Below are positions 25,979-34,793 of a DNA stretch of 64,000 bases, piece by piece. The notes below the pieces were generated by a model. The model did no database searches. It had not been told where the DNA came from and worked only from the letters and a program-made list of their open reading frames with translations. Source of the DNA: Catenulispora rubra (GTDB lineage Bacteria; Actinomycetota; Actinomycetes; Streptomycetales; Catenulisporaceae); NCBI RefSeq assembly GCF_015356825.1, contig NZ_JAACYW010000012.1:1-64000 (forward strand), written 5' to 3'. Positions within the stretch are counted from its first letter, which is position 1; every line of letters begins with the position of its first letter. A program made the translations under genes and the position numbers.

Positions 25979-26326
25979 GACTCACCAGCAAGCGCACGGG
26001 CTGGACGGGACGGCTCCGGTCGTCCCACTGGTCCCGCCGGTCCCGCTGATCCCGCTGATCCCGCTGATCCCGCTGATCCCGCTGGTCACAGTAGCCACAG
26101 TGGTGGCCGGGGACCGGAGCTGACTCTTCATCTGTCCCCGCCGCAGGTGAAGCGGCAGCTCCGGCCCACCAGCAAATCATGCTGAGAATTGAGTGAAACG
26201 CCAAGAGTTGTTGCCGATCGGTTATCAACTTTTGCGCGGCGATGACCGATTCGTGATGCTACCGCCACGTACCGCACAGTTGATCATTCGCTCCCGCAGT
26301 CCCGGCCGCCCTGCTTCAATAGCGCC
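25979..26326. other. Intergenic region with a 9-bp tandem repeat
   Basis: No gene seen. Seven 9-bp units with consensus TCCCGCTGA lie at 26023-26085 directly downstream of the aldolase gene. The sequence from about 26150 to 26300 is relatively A/T-rich and should hold the promoter of the next gene. Confidence 0.6.
26023..26085. repeat. 9-bp tandem repeat, seven copies
   Basis: Units start at 26023, 26032, 26041, 26050, 26059, 26068 and 26077. The middle four are identical (TCCCGCTGA) and the outer ones differ by one or two bases. The period matches that of the repeat inside the kinase gene at 21251-21304 at the other side of the same cluster. Confidence 0.9.
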
Positions 26327-27052
26327 ATGACGCCCCGCGAGACTCCCGTGCCGCCCGCAGTTGCCGCCCTGCCGCACGACCCGCGCGGCTACCCCATCCC
26401 CGCGATCACTCCGCGTGACGCCGAGGGCAACCCGACCTTCGCGATCACCGGCGCGGCCCGCACGCTGATCTGCGCGATCGAGCGCCGCTGCTCGATCTGC
26501 GGGACGCCGATGGCCGCCGGGCCGGTCTACCGCGTCATCGCGGCGGCCGAGACCGAGGCGCTGACCGCGGCGCACGAGGCCGGCCGGACCGCGGCCAACA
26601 AGGCGCCGTCCCCGGAGCCGCCGGGGCACCGCGCCTGCATGCTCTTCGCCGCCTTCACCTGCCCCTTCCTGGCACGGCCCAACGCGCGCCGGGGCCAGGA
26701 CGCGGACGTGATGGGCTCGGCGCTGACGCGCGGCACGGCGCGGGGCAGTTCGGCCGAGTCGGGGACCGAGATCGGCGGCGCGGTCGCGGGTTTCGCAGAC
26801 TACGAATTCCGGTACACGCCGGGCGCCAATCAGGTGGCGTTCGTCTTCAGCAGTCTGACCGAGCTCCGAACGCATCAGCTGGGCGCGGACCAGATTCCCG
26901 AGCTCATCAGTGCACTGACTGACGCCGAACCCGCGGTGGGCACGTGCCCGCCGTATCTGCTCGACGACGAGGAGGCCGCGGCGGCGTATGCCAGCGCTCT
27001 GCTGGAGGAGGCGATGGCGCGGAGCCGGAGATCCGGCGTTACCGAAGCGTGA
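26327..27052 (+). CDS. Hypothetical protein with Cys pairs, possibly metal-binding (241 aa)
   Basis: ATG at 26327. The N-terminal half has a CSICG pair (about 55-59), then HRAC (near 103-106) and FTCPF (near 111-115). Cys/His in this order could bind zinc. The middle is Gly/Ser-rich, and the second half (YEFRYTPGANQVAFVFSSL) looks like a small folded domain. No membrane segments. I do not recognise a named family, though the composition and strong GC at codon third positions support a real gene. Confidence 0.7.
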   Translation: MTPRETPVPPAVAALPHDPRGYPIPAITPRDAEGNPTFAITGAARTLICAIERRCSICGTPMAAGPVYRVIAAAETEALTAAHEAGRTAANKAPSPEPPGHRACMLFAAFTCPFLARPNARRGQDADVMGSALTRGTARGSSAESGTEIGGAVAGFADYEFRYTPGANQVAFVFSSLTELRTHQLGADQIPELISALTDAEPAVGTCPPYLLDDEEAAAAYASALLEEAMARSRRSGVTEA

Positions 27053-27123
27053 TTTCCGGCGGCAAACCCCGGGGGCGATGGGACGTCTAAAGGGCGACAT
27101 CGTTTCGGGGAAAGGACCTCGTC

Positions 27124-29289
27124 GTGAGCCGCTCTTCTTCGCGCCGCCTGCTCGTGAGTGCCGTTGCCGCGACTTCGGTCGCGCTGCTGGCTTCGGCCTG
27201 CGGCACCTCGACGCAACACCCGAAGGTCGCGCCGGTCGCCGCGGGGGCGACCCGCACGGCCTCGACGCCGTCGGTTTCGCAGCCTTCGACGTCCGCCGCG
27301 CCGTCGGCTTCGTCCTCGCAGAGTTCGGCCGGCTCGGCGCCCGGGTCGGCGCCCGGGTCGGCACCCGGGTCGGCACCGTCCGGGGCGGGTCCGCAGTACG
27401 CCGTGGGCACGCCGCTCATCTCCGACGGCTCCGCGACGGTGAACATCGGCGGGGCGCAGGTGCGGTTCCCGACGACGGTGTCCGAGGCGTCCTGGTCGCC
27501 GGACGGCAGCCGGATCGCGTTCGTCGACGGCTCGGGGAACGTGGCCACCGCGCGGCCGGACGGCAGCGACGTGGTCGTGCTGGTGCAGCCGGGTCAGGGC
27601 TCGAAGTTGTCCGCGCCGTCGTGGCAGGGCGGGACCGTGCTGTACACGGAGCTGAGCGCGGCGGGCACGCACGCCGTGCGGCAGGCGTCGGTCGCGGGGC
27701 AGCACGACCACAACAGCCACGAGCTGTACCTGCTGGGCCCCGGCAGCCCGCACGACGTGGTGGACACCTTGAACCCGGTCAGCGTCGAGAACCAGACGCT
27801 GTCCGGGACCTCGTCGGAGCTGGTCTTCCAGTCGCACGACGCCAACGGCCCGGACCTGTGGATCCACTGGCTGGACAGCAACGCGCGCGGCGGCGCCGAC
27901 CCCGCCACGCCTATGGGCCCGGGCAGCTGGCCAGCGTTGAGCCCGAGCGAGGAGCTGGCGTTCGTGGGGAGCAACGGCGGGATCGAGGTCATCCCTGCGC
28001 ACACGCCGTTCAAGGACGCCGCGACCACGCGGGAGGCGACGAAGGTCGCGGACGCCAGCGGCGCCACGCACCTGGCGTGGACGCCGGACGGCGCGTCGGT
28101 CGCCTACTCGACGCCGAGCGGCATCATGGAAGTGGCGGTCGACAAGCCCGGTGCGGCCCCGACTCAGTTGTCTGCGAAGCCGGGCGTCGTGTCCTTCCTG
28201 CCGAAGTCCGCGGACCGGCTCATCACGCTGGCCGGGAACGCGCCGAACGACCTGATCGGCGCGTCGATCGTGGTCTCGCGGCACCGCTGGGAGACGCAGA
28301 CCGGCACCACACCGGCCCCGGCCGGCGGCGGCCCGCACGGCCCGTTCGCCATGTCGGTGACGATCGTCGCGGCCGACGACCCGACGACCGCGCAGAAGGA
28401 GCTCGGGTGGGCCGGGCTGTACGGCCCGACGCTGCTCACCACCGGCGACAGCCTCGACCCGCGCCTGGTCGCCGAGGTCAAGCGGGTGCTGGGCAGCCCG
28501 AACACGCGCGACCCCTTCGACGGCATGGACACCGTCAACCTGGTCGGCGCACCCGGCGCGATCCCGGCCGGCACCGACGCGGCCTTCACCAAGCTCGGTT
28601 ACAAGGTGGCCCACGTCGCCGGGGCCCCGAAGACGAACCCCGCCGACGCCGCGGCAGCCGCGCACCCGACGATCGCCGTCGTCGACCCCTCCGACACCGC
28701 GGCGCTGGCCGAGGCACAGGCCGAGGGCGCGCACGTGCTGCGGCTGAGCGGCGGCAAGCTCTCGTCCGCCGACACGGCCTACCTGACCGGCCTGGACGCG
28801 AACTACGCGGTCGCCACCCCGCAGATCGTGGCCTTCGGCAACCAGGCCTTCGCCGCCGCGACGGCGCTGACGTACCACCGCCTCCCGGTCCCGACCGAGG
28901 CCCTGGGCACCACCCACGCGGACTGGCTCGCAGCCACCGCCATGGGCACCGCGACCAACACCCTGACCGTGGTCACCGCCACCAACCCGACCGACCTCCT
29001 GCTCGCCAACCTCAGCACCCCGCAACAGGGCTACTTCGAGTACACCTCGTCGACCGTGACAATCGACCCCGCCCAAGGCATCTCACCGCCCCTCAAGGCC
29101 CTCCTGGAGGCACGCTCCGCGGACATCGCCGAACTGGACGTCGTGGACACCACAGGCAAGCTCGCCACCGGAGTCCTGGACCAGCTCGGAACCCTGATCA
29201 GCGGCCCCCTCGGCTTCCAGACGCAGGCGAACCAGACCGCTGACGCGCTGGCGCAGAGCCAGCCGGTGCTGCGCGGGTGGTCGCGGTAG
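27124..29289 (+). CDS. Large surface lipoprotein: beta-propeller-like N-terminal half, cell-wall-binding-repeat-like C-terminal half
   Basis: 721 residues from GTG at 27124 with GGGGAAAGG 8 bp upstream. A lipoprotein signal with lipobox LASAC puts the lipidated Cys near residue 26. A low-complexity linker follows, containing four in-frame APGS repeats (27336-27376). Residues about 95-400 contain WSPDGSRIAFVDG and WTPDGASVAYSTP, the blades of a WD40/TolB-like propeller. The last 300 residues, with alternating beta/alpha segments (VVDPSDTAALAEAQAEGAHVL), resemble cell-wall-binding repeat 2 domains. Probably extracellular. Function unknown. Confidence 0.75.
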   Translation: MSRSSSRRLLVSAVAATSVALLASACGTSTQHPKVAPVAAGATRTASTPSVSQPSTSAAPSASSSQSSAGSAPGSAPGSAPGSAPSGAGPQYAVGTPLISDGSATVNIGGAQVRFPTTVSEASWSPDGSRIAFVDGSGNVATARPDGSDVVVLVQPGQGSKLSAPSWQGGTVLYTELSAAGTHAVRQASVAGQHDHNSHELYLLGPGSPHDVVDTLNPVSVENQTLSGTSSELVFQSHDANGPDLWIHWLDSNARGGADPATPMGPGSWPALSPSEELAFVGSNGGIEVIPAHTPFKDAATTREATKVADASGATHLAWTPDGASVAYSTPSGIMEVAVDKPGAAPTQLSAKPGVVSFLPKSADRLITLAGNAPNDLIGASIVVSRHRWETQTGTTPAPAGGGPHGPFAMSVTIVAADDPTTAQKELGWAGLYGPTLLTTGDSLDPRLVAEVKRVLGSPNTRDPFDGMDTVNLVGAPGAIPAGTDAAFTKLGYKVAHVAGAPKTNPADAAAAAHPTIAVVDPSDTAALAEAQAEGAHVLRLSGGKLSSADTAYLTGLDANYAVATPQIVAFGNQAFAAATALTYHRLPVPTEALGTTHADWLAATAMGTATNTLTVVTATNPTDLLLANLSTPQQGYFEYTSSTVTIDPAQGISPPLKALLEARSADIAELDVVDTTGKLATGVLDQLGTLISGPLGFQTQANQTADALAQSQPVLRGWSR

Positions 29290-29331
29290 CGCTGGGGGCT
29301 GGGAAATGACGGAACTGACGGAATCGACGAA

Positions 29332-29361
29332 GCCCCGGCACACAAGACCGCGTGCCGGGGC
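29332..29361. terminator. Left boundary terminator of the XRE/DUF6879 cassette
   Basis: Perfect 10-bp stem GCCCCGGCAC (29332-29341) with 29352-29361. It serves the lipoprotein gene (rightward) and the cassette (leftward). It is nearly the same sequence as the hairpin at 31580-31612. Confidence 0.85.
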
Positions 29362-29427
29362 CCTTGCTCCTAGTGCTGACCATCTGGTCGCGCGCCACTG
29401 CCAACGCCGGATCACGCTCCAGCATGG

Positions 29428-29637
29428 TCAGTGATCCGCATTCGGCCACGTGGTGAGGGTCGGTTCGCTCTGGAACCTGACCGGCTCGTCCTGCCCTCTC
29501 CACCAAACGAGGTAGAACGTTCCCCGCTCCGAGAGCTGCCAGCGATCAAGCACCTTCCAAGAGGTCCCGCGAAGGCATTCGGTACCGGGCTCGATCTGGC
29601 TCAGCAGTTTAGGAACGCTGCCCGGGAAGCCGGTCAC
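29428..29637 (-). CDS. Small unknown protein (69 aa), last gene of the XRE cassette
   Basis: GTG at 29637 overlaps the stop of the 68-aa gene by four bases (GTGA), with GGTGGAGG upstream, so it is translationally coupled. The product starts MTGFPGSVPKLLSQIEPGTE and includes WKVLDRWQLSERGTFYLVWWRG, a compact beta-rich pattern. No known domain recognised. Its pairing with the 68-residue gene and the XRE/DUF6879 genes suggests a role in the same accessory cassette. Confidence 0.6.
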   Translation of the reverse strand: MTGFPGSVPKLLSQIEPGTECLRGTSWKVLDRWQLSERGTFYLVWWRGQDEPVRFQSEPTLTTWPNADH

Positions 29638-29840
29638 GCCTCCACCATCCTCGGGTCGGCAAGCTCGATGTACTTGGCCGGCGCGCTCCACTCGAACCCC
29701 TGAGCATCCCGGATATAGCCCTGAGTAGAGCCGGCGGAGTACGCCTTGAGAACGCCTTTCCTGCCGGTACGGGAGTCCATGACCAAGGTGTTCGTGAGGA
29801 TCACCGTGGACCCTCTCTCAGAGGCTTGCCGCTCGTCCAT
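29634..29840 (-). CDS. Small unknown protein (68 aa) of the XRE cassette
   Basis: ATG at 29840. The product includes MDSRTGRKGVLKAYSAGSTQ and FEWSAPAKYIELADP, which looks like a small beta-barrel domain of the kind found in accessory genes of actinomycetes. It starts a second transcription unit: the direct repeat at 29878-29896 lies about 40 bp upstream, and TTGAGC - 18 bp - TACCGT between them is a plausible promoter. The next gene overlaps its stop by four bases. Confidence 0.6.
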   Translation of the reverse strand: MDERQASERGSTVILTNTLVMDSRTGRKGVLKAYSAGSTQGYIRDAQGFEWSAPAKYIELADPRMVEA

Positions 29841-29877
29841 GTATAAGACGGTAGAGAGAGCGTGAGCTGCGGCTCAA

Positions 29878-29896
29878 TGAACTTGCTCGAACTTGC
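29878..29896. promoter_or_regulatory. Direct-repeat operator candidate (copy 2) before the two small genes
   Basis: GAACTTGCT-C-GAACTTGCT, two direct 9-bp half-sites. The same element with one base changed occurs at 31550-31568 upstream of the first transcription unit of this cassette. Both copies lie within 100 bp upstream of a leftward start codon. Confidence 0.65.
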
Positions 29897-29902
29897 TGTA
29901 CC

Positions 29903-30751
29903 TCATCCGAGTGAGGTGATGGCAGAGGCGATCAGCGACCGGCAGTCGGCTCCGTACACGGCAAGAGAAGCCAGCTCAACGAAGGTACGCTCGTAAAGCT
30001 CTATCTCCCGGGGCTGCGTCACCGTGATCTCGGCAGTAAGGATCTCGACGATCACCCGCTCCGAGTCGAAGATCCAGAAGCCCTCAGTCGAGTACATCTC
30101 TCGACGAGCGTTCGTGGGGATCACCCCGAGGCTCAGTCGCGGGGAAGTCGAGACCTTCAAGAGATGGCCGTATTGGGCAGCCATCACATCATCGTCCGCG
30201 ACCCTTGACCGCAATCCCGACTCTTCGAGAAGGAACGCAAAGGTGTGGCTGTCCCTGTAGAGCACGCCCTGGCGGCTCATCCGAGCCGCTACAGCTTCCT
30301 CGGTATCGTCGGGGATTCCCAGGTAGGAGATGCCCTTGCGGATCATGGCTCTCGCGTATTCGGCGGTCTGAAGCAGACCGGGAACGACGGACGCCTCGTA
30401 GACGCGGAAGTGCTTCGTCCGCTCGTACAGCGGAACTGCCGACTCCTGCGCAGCACGAAGCCCGTTCTTCGCCCGCTGGCGCCACTCGACGTACATCTCC
30501 TCGACGTTGTGCGCCGTGGCGATCAGATCAGGGATCTGTCCGGGCACGCCACAGATCGTGGCCCAGGTTCGCAGGTCCTCGTCGGTCGGGAAGTACACAG
30601 CGTTCTGGAGCTTGCTGACCTTGGTCTCACCCCAACCGGCACGGGAGGCGAGTTCCCGTGCCGAAAGGTTCGCGTCGGTTCTGATGGTCTTCAGCCGCCG
30701 GCCGAGTGCTCGCCTGGCCTCGTTGGCGCTGGAAGAAGGAGATACGGACAT
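29903..30751 (-). CDS. XRE-family regulator with DUF5753 domain
   Basis: 282 residues from ATG at 30751, 6 bp after the stop of the DUF6879 gene. The HTH (about 10-70, ALGRRLKTIRTDANLSARELASRAGWGETKVSKLQNAVYFP) is followed by DUF5753 (FRVYEASVVPGLLQTAEYARAMIRKGI, then the C-terminal ILTAEITVTQPREIELYERTFVELASLAVYG). Such regulators are expanded in Streptomyces and relatives (WhiJ-like) and pair with small partner proteins. It probably binds the repeats at 29878 and 31550. Confidence 0.9.
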   Translation of the reverse strand: MSVSPSSSANEARRALGRRLKTIRTDANLSARELASRAGWGETKVSKLQNAVYFPTDEDLRTWATICGVPGQIPDLIATAHNVEEMYVEWRQRAKNGLRAAQESAVPLYERTKHFRVYEASVVPGLLQTAEYARAMIRKGISYLGIPDDTEEAVAARMSRQGVLYRDSHTFAFLLEESGLRSRVADDDVMAAQYGHLLKVSTSPRLSLGVIPTNARREMYSTEGFWIFDSERVIVEILTAEITVTQPREIELYERTFVELASLAVYGADCRSLIASAITSLG

Positions 30752-30757
30752 CAAGGT

Positions 30758-31273
30758 CTACGCAGCGGGTGTGTAGCCCTCGTGGGGGACGGCGCGGGAC
30801 CACACCGCCTCGAAAGCGTCCGCACACAGCTTGACCGACGACGGATCGGGATCGATCTCCGTCCCGATCCAATCGCCGTCCCCAGAGAAGTGGTTCACCA
30901 GGAGCGTCTTCCCGTCGAACAACCAGAAGTCATTCCCGGGGAGGGCGAGGTTCGTCGTCAGGCGTCGTGGGAGCCACCGGACCTCTTCACCGGCAGCGAT
31001 GTTGTGTCCGGCCGTCACAGCGTGCTCAAACCGGAGGTAGTCGCTCAGCGGTTCGGAGACGATACGCGCTCGTCGGACGCTCACGCCCCGGTCCACGGTC
31101 TCTCGCACGAGAGCCCGCCAATCCTGGCTCTCGGCATCGTCCACGACACGTCCGTCTTCAAGCCACGCGAGGAATGACGGATCATCCAGCATGTAGCCGT
31201 CACGCATCTCCAGATGGACGGCCGACTCACGCGTGGCTGCGAACAGCTCAGCGAACGTCGTCTCCGACGCCAC
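30758..31273 (-). CDS. DUF6879-family protein, partner of the XRE regulator
   Basis: 171 residues. The conserved core DWRALVRETVDRGVSVRRARIVSEPLSDYLRFEHAVTAGHNIAAGEEVRWLPR and the LPGNDFWLFDG motif fit DUF6879, a family almost always encoded next to DUF5753 XRE proteins. The fold and biochemistry are not established. Some authors group such pairs with toxin-antitoxin-like or developmental switch modules. Its start overlaps the end of the 76-residue gene by 26 bp and its stop is 6 bp from the XRE start, so all three form one operon. Confidence 0.82.
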   Translation of the reverse strand: MASETTFAELFAATRESAVHLEMRDGYMLDDPSFLAWLEDGRVVDDAESQDWRALVRETVDRGVSVRRARIVSEPLSDYLRFEHAVTAGHNIAAGEEVRWLPRRLTTNLALPGNDFWLFDGKTLLVNHFSGDGDWIGTEIDPDPSSVKLCADAFEAVWSRAVPHEGYTPAA

Positions 31274-31478
31274 CCTTCACCTCCGGGAAGAACTGCATCA
31301 TCCGTGCCGGGAACTCGATCACGGTCTCGTGCTCGGGGATGGACATCTGAGCCAGCCTCGCGGCGTCCGACACCTTCCAGCCCTGAAGGACATAGTTCCC
31401 GGTCTCGTCGTCGTAGTAGACCGTCGGAGAGCCGCCGTTTTTGCTGTCAGGGTCCTTGCCGAGCATATGCAGTGCCAT
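31248..31478 (-). CDS. Small conserved protein (76 aa), first gene of the XRE/DUF6879 operon
   Basis: ATG at 31478 with GGAGG 5 bp upstream. The product reads LGKDPDSKNGGSPTVYYDDE, then GWKVSDAARLAQMSIPEHET, a pattern repeatedly found just upstream of DUF6879/XRE genes in streptomycetes. No membrane segment. It overlaps the next gene by 26 bp. Function unknown. By position it may be the small partner or antitoxin-like component of the module. Confidence 0.75.
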   Translation of the reverse strand: MALHMLGKDPDSKNGGSPTVYYDDETGNYVLQGWKVSDAARLAQMSIPEHETVIEFPARMMQFFPEVKGGVGDDVR

Positions 31479-31549
31479 GGTGCCCTCCGTTGCGGTGGCT
31501 GACGGCTGATAGGTCTCAGCTTGCCGTGACGGCTGATCCAGAGGCCAGG

Positions 31550-31568
31550 AACTTGCTTGAACTTGCTC
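31550..31568. promoter_or_regulatory. Direct-repeat operator candidate (copy 1) before the XRE/DUF6879 operon
   Basis: GAACTTGCT-T-GAACTTGCT, about 72 bp upstream of the start of the 76-residue gene. It differs by one base from the copy at 29878-29896. This is a likely binding site for the cassette's own XRE regulator. Confidence 0.65.
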
Positions 31569-31579
31569 CAGCTACAACA

Positions 31580-31612
31580 AAGCCCCGGCGCACGAACCGT
31601 GTGCCGGGGCTT
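31580..31612. terminator. Terminator of the fumarase gene, right boundary of the XRE cassette
   Basis: 14-bp stem with one G-T pair (31580-31593 with 31599-31612) located 25 bp beyond the fumarase stop. Sequence AGCCCCGGC(G)CAC...GTGCCGGGGCT is almost the same as the terminator at 29332-29361, so the five-gene cassette lies between two related hairpins. Confidence 0.88.
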
Positions 31613-31637
31613 CACCAAAGCTCGTCAGAGCCACACC

Positions 31638-33290
31638 TCACGCCACAGGCGGCTTACTCCCAATCCGCATCACCGGACCAGTCGTGTCCTGAAAAAAGTC
31701 ATTCCCCTTGTCATCCACCACGATGAAAGCCGGGAAGTCCTCCACCTCGATCCGCCACACGGCCTCCATCCCGAGCTCGGCGTACTCCAGCACCTCGACC
31801 TTCTTGATGCAGTCCTGCGCCAGGCGGGCCGCCGGGCCGCCGATCGAGCCGAGGTAGAAGCCGCCGTGCTCGGCGCAGGCGTCGGTGACCTGCTTCGAGC
31901 GGTTGCCCTTGGCCAGCATCACCATCGAGCCGCCGGCGGCCTGGAACTGCGCGACGTAGGAGTCCATGCGGCCTGCTGTCGTCGGGCCGAAGGAGCCGGA
32001 GGCGTAGCCCTCGGGGGTCTTCGCCGGGCCCGCGTAGTAGACCGGGTGGTCCTTCATGTACTGCGGCATCGGTTCGCCGGCGTCGAGGCGCTCCTTGATC
32101 TTCGCGTGCGCGATGTCGCGCGCCACGACCAGGGTGCCGGTCAGGGCCAGGCGGGTCTTCACCGGGTACTTCGACAGTTCCGAGCGGATCTCGGCCATCG
32201 GGCGCGACAGGTCCACGCGCACGACGTCGTCGTCCAGGTGCTCGTCGGTGGTCTCCGGGAGGAAGTGGCCGGGTTCGAACTCCAGCTGCTCCAGGAAGAC
32301 GCCGTCGCGGGTGATCTTGCCCAGCGCCTGGCGGTCCGCCGAGCAGGACACGGCCATCGCCACCGGGAGGGAGGCGCCGTGGCGGGGCAGGCGGATCACG
32401 CGGACGTCGTGGCAGAAGTACTTGCCGCCGAACTGCGCGCCGATGCCGATGCGGCGGGTCAGTTCCAGGACCTCGGCCTCCAGTTCCAGGTCGCGGAAGC
32501 CGTGGGCGGTGATCGAGCCCTGCTTCGGCAGGGTGTCCAGGTAGCGCGCCGAGGCGTACTTGGCGGTCTTCAGCGCGAACTCCGCCGAGGTGCCGCCGAT
32601 CACGATCGCCAGGTGGTACGGCGGGCACGCCGCGGTGCCCAGCGAGCGGATCTTCTCCTCCAGGAACTTCAGCATCGCCTTGGGGTTCAGGATCGCCTTC
32701 GTCTCCTGATACAGGTACGACTTGTTCGCCGACCCGCCGCCCTTGGCCATGAACAGGAACTTGTACGCGTCCCCGTCCGTGGCGTACAGCTCCACCTGCG
32801 CCGGCAGGTTCGAGCCGGTGTTCTTCTCGTCCCACATCGTCAGCGGCGCCATCTGCGAGTAGCGCAGGTTCAGCCGGGTGTAGGCGTCGTACACGCCGCG
32901 CGCGATGTGCGCCTCGTCGCCGCCGGCGGTCAGCACCTGCTGGCCGCGCTTGCCCATCACGATCGCCGTGCCGGTGTCCTGGCACATCGGCAGGATGCCG
33001 CCGGCCGAGATGTTGACGTTCTTCAGCAGGTCCAGCGCCACGAACCGGTCGTTCGGCGAGGCCTCCGGGTCGTCCAGGATGTTGCGCAGCTGCTGCAGGT
33101 GCCCGGGACGCAGGTAGTGCGCGATGTCGTGCATCGCGGTCTCGGTGAGCAGCCGCAGCGCCTCCGGCTCGACCTGCAGGAAGGTGCGCCCGCCGGCCTC
33201 GACGGTGCTGACGCCCCCGGTCGTGAGCAGGCGGTACGGGGTCTCGTCCGGCCCCGTCGGCAGGAGGTCGGCGTACTCGAAGTCAGGCAT
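31638..33290 (-). CDS. Fumarate hydratase class I (iron-sulphur type)
   Basis: 550 residues from ATG at 33290, the normal length of single-chain class I fumarases. The iron-sulphur ligands are in place: Cys103 in [10 protein letters not shown], a Cys in [21 protein letters not shown], and a Cys in [10 protein letters not shown]. The C-terminal beta domain carries [28 protein letters not shown]. It interconverts fumarate and malate in the TCA cycle. Class I enzymes are oxygen-sensitive; many actinomycetes carry one beside a class II enzyme. Confidence 0.94.
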   Translation of the reverse strand: MPDFEYADLLPTGPDETPYRLLTTGGVSTVEAGGRTFLQVEPEALRLLTETAMHDIAHYLRPGHLQQLRNILDDPEASPNDRFVALDLLKNVNISAGGILPMCQDTGTAIVMGKRGQQVLTAGGDEAHIARGVYDAYTRLNLRYSQMAPLTMWDEKNTGSNLPAQVELYATDGDAYKFLFMAKGGGSANKSYLYQETKAILNPKAMLKFLEEKIRSLGTAACPPYHLAIVIGGTSAEFALKTAKYASARYLDTLPKQGSITAHGFRDLELEAEVLELTRRIGIGAQFGGKYFCHDVRVIRLPRHGASLPVAMAVSCSADRQALGKITRDGVFLEQLEFEPGHFLPETTDEHLDDDVVRVDLSRPMAEIRSELSKYPVKTRLALTGTLVVARDIAHAKIKERLDAGEPMPQYMKDHPVYYAGPAKTPEGYASGSFGPTTAGRMDSYVAQFQAAGGSMVMLAKGNRSKQVTDACAEHGGFYLGSIGGPAARLAQDCIKKVEVLEYAELGMEAVWRIEVEDFPAFIVVDDKGNDFFQDTTGPVMRIGSKPPVA

Positions 33291-33403
33291 GCCGCCAGCG
33301 TACTCGCGAGCCGCGGAGCCCCTGGAAGCCCTGCTTGTGCGGTGTGCCACACCGGGTCGTGCGAACTTGAAACACAAACATCATACGTCTTACCATCGTA
33401 CGC

Positions 33404-34780
33404 ATGACGATATCGCTCGAGCGGCCCGACACCCGCGAACCGGACCTCCTGGAGCCGGGCCTCCTGGAAAGCCTGGAAAGCCTCGAGCGCCTCACCGAAC
33501 CCACCGCACCGGCCGAGCCGGAAGAGCGCCGCCAGCAGCAGCTCGCCGGCAGTGCCCTGATCCTGGGCGGCATCATCCTGGTCGCGGCCAACCTGCGGCT
33601 CGGCGTCTCCTCCACCGGCCCCCTGCTCGACCAGCTCCGCGACCGCCTGCACCTCGGCGCCGGCGTGGTCACCCTGCTGCCCACGCTCTGGGTCGTGATC
33701 TTCGCCTTCGCCGGCCCGGCCGGTTCCTGGCTGGCCCGCCGCCACGGCGCCGGCTCGGTCCTGGCCGCGAGCCTGGCCGTGCTGGTCGCCGGCTCCGCGG
33801 TGCGCGGCATCCCGGACGTCCCGGGCCTGCTCGCCGGCTCGGTCCTGGCCGGCATCGGCATCGCGCTGGGCAACGTCCTGCTGCCGGTCGTGGTGCGCAC
33901 CTACTTCCCGCACCGCATCGGCGCCGTCACCGGCATCTACTCCACGATGATCGCCCTGGGCTCCACGGTCGCCGCGGGCATCGCGGTCCCGCTGTCCAAC
34001 ACCCTCGGCGGCCCCTCCGCCGGCCTGGGGTTCTGGACCGTCCCGGCCCTGGCCGGCCTCGCGCTGTGGCTGGTCAGCCATCCGCACCGCCGCCGCCACG
34101 ACCGCGGTGTCGCCGCCGCCGCGGCCACCTCCGGCGTCGCGCAGCGGCCGCACATCCCGCTGAAGTCGCTGGCCAAGAACAAGCTCGCCTGGGCCATGAC
34201 CTTCGCCTTCGGCCTGCAGAGCATGTCCGGCTACGTGGTCATGGGCTGGATCCCGACCGTCCTGCACGACCACGGCATGTCCGCCGCGGCGGCCGGCACC
34301 GTGCTGAGCGTGACGTTCGCGGTCAACGCGCCGCTGTCCTTCATCGTGCCGCTGACGGCCGCGCGCCTGCGCAGCCAGCGCCTGCTGGCCATGAGCCTCG
34401 GCGTGGTCTTCGGGCTCGGCTTCGTCACCCTGATCGTCGCCCCGGCCTCGCTGGCCTACCTGGCCGCGGTCCTGATCGGCGTCGGCATGGCCGCCTTCCC
34501 GCTGGTCCTGACGATGATCGGGCTGCGCGGCGGTACCCCGGAGGGCACCGCGGCGCTGTCCGCGTTCTCCCAGTCCGCCGGCTACCTGATCGCCGCGACG
34601 GGCCCGATCATGTTCGGCGTCCTCGGCCACGCCCTGCACAGCTGGACCGTCCCGCTGGGCATCATGGTCGCCGTGGTCCTGGCCCAGGGAGTGGTCGCGT
34701 CCTACGTGGGTTCACCCAAGCGCGGCACGTTGACAGCGCCCGACGGGGACTCCGGCTCGGCCACCGCGGCCGCGAGCTGA
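33404..34780 (+). CDS. MFS transporter of the CynX/NimT type
   Basis: 458 residues with twelve hydrophobic helices after a 45-residue charged N-terminus. The pattern VAANLRLGVSSTGPLLDQLRDRLHLGAG at helix 1 and the loop GSWLARRHGAG are typical of the CynX/NimT branch (cyanate or 2-nitroimidazole exporters and related). Substrate unknown. The FadR-type regulator gene starts 13 bp after its stop, so the pair is co-transcribed and likely autoregulated. The promoter region just before the ATG is unusually A/T-rich. Confidence 0.88.
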   Translation: MTISLERPDTREPDLLEPGLLESLESLERLTEPTAPAEPEERRQQQLAGSALILGGIILVAANLRLGVSSTGPLLDQLRDRLHLGAGVVTLLPTLWVVIFAFAGPAGSWLARRHGAGSVLAASLAVLVAGSAVRGIPDVPGLLAGSVLAGIGIALGNVLLPVVVRTYFPHRIGAVTGIYSTMIALGSTVAAGIAVPLSNTLGGPSAGLGFWTVPALAGLALWLVSHPHRRRHDRGVAAAAATSGVAQRPHIPLKSLAKNKLAWAMTFAFGLQSMSGYVVMGWIPTVLHDHGMSAAAAGTVLSVTFAVNAPLSFIVPLTAARLRSQRLLAMSLGVVFGLGFVTLIVAPASLAYLAAVLIGVGMAAFPLVLTMIGLRGGTPEGTAALSAFSQSAGYLIAATGPIMFGVLGHALHSWTVPLGIMVAVVLAQGVVASYVGSPKRGTLTAPDGDSGSATAAAS

Positions 34781-34793
34781 AAGACTGCCGTCT

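Noticed and set aside
27087-27548. Leftward 153-residue frame opposite the lipoprotein N-terminus
   Set aside because: Shadow of the low-complexity linker; no ribosome site.
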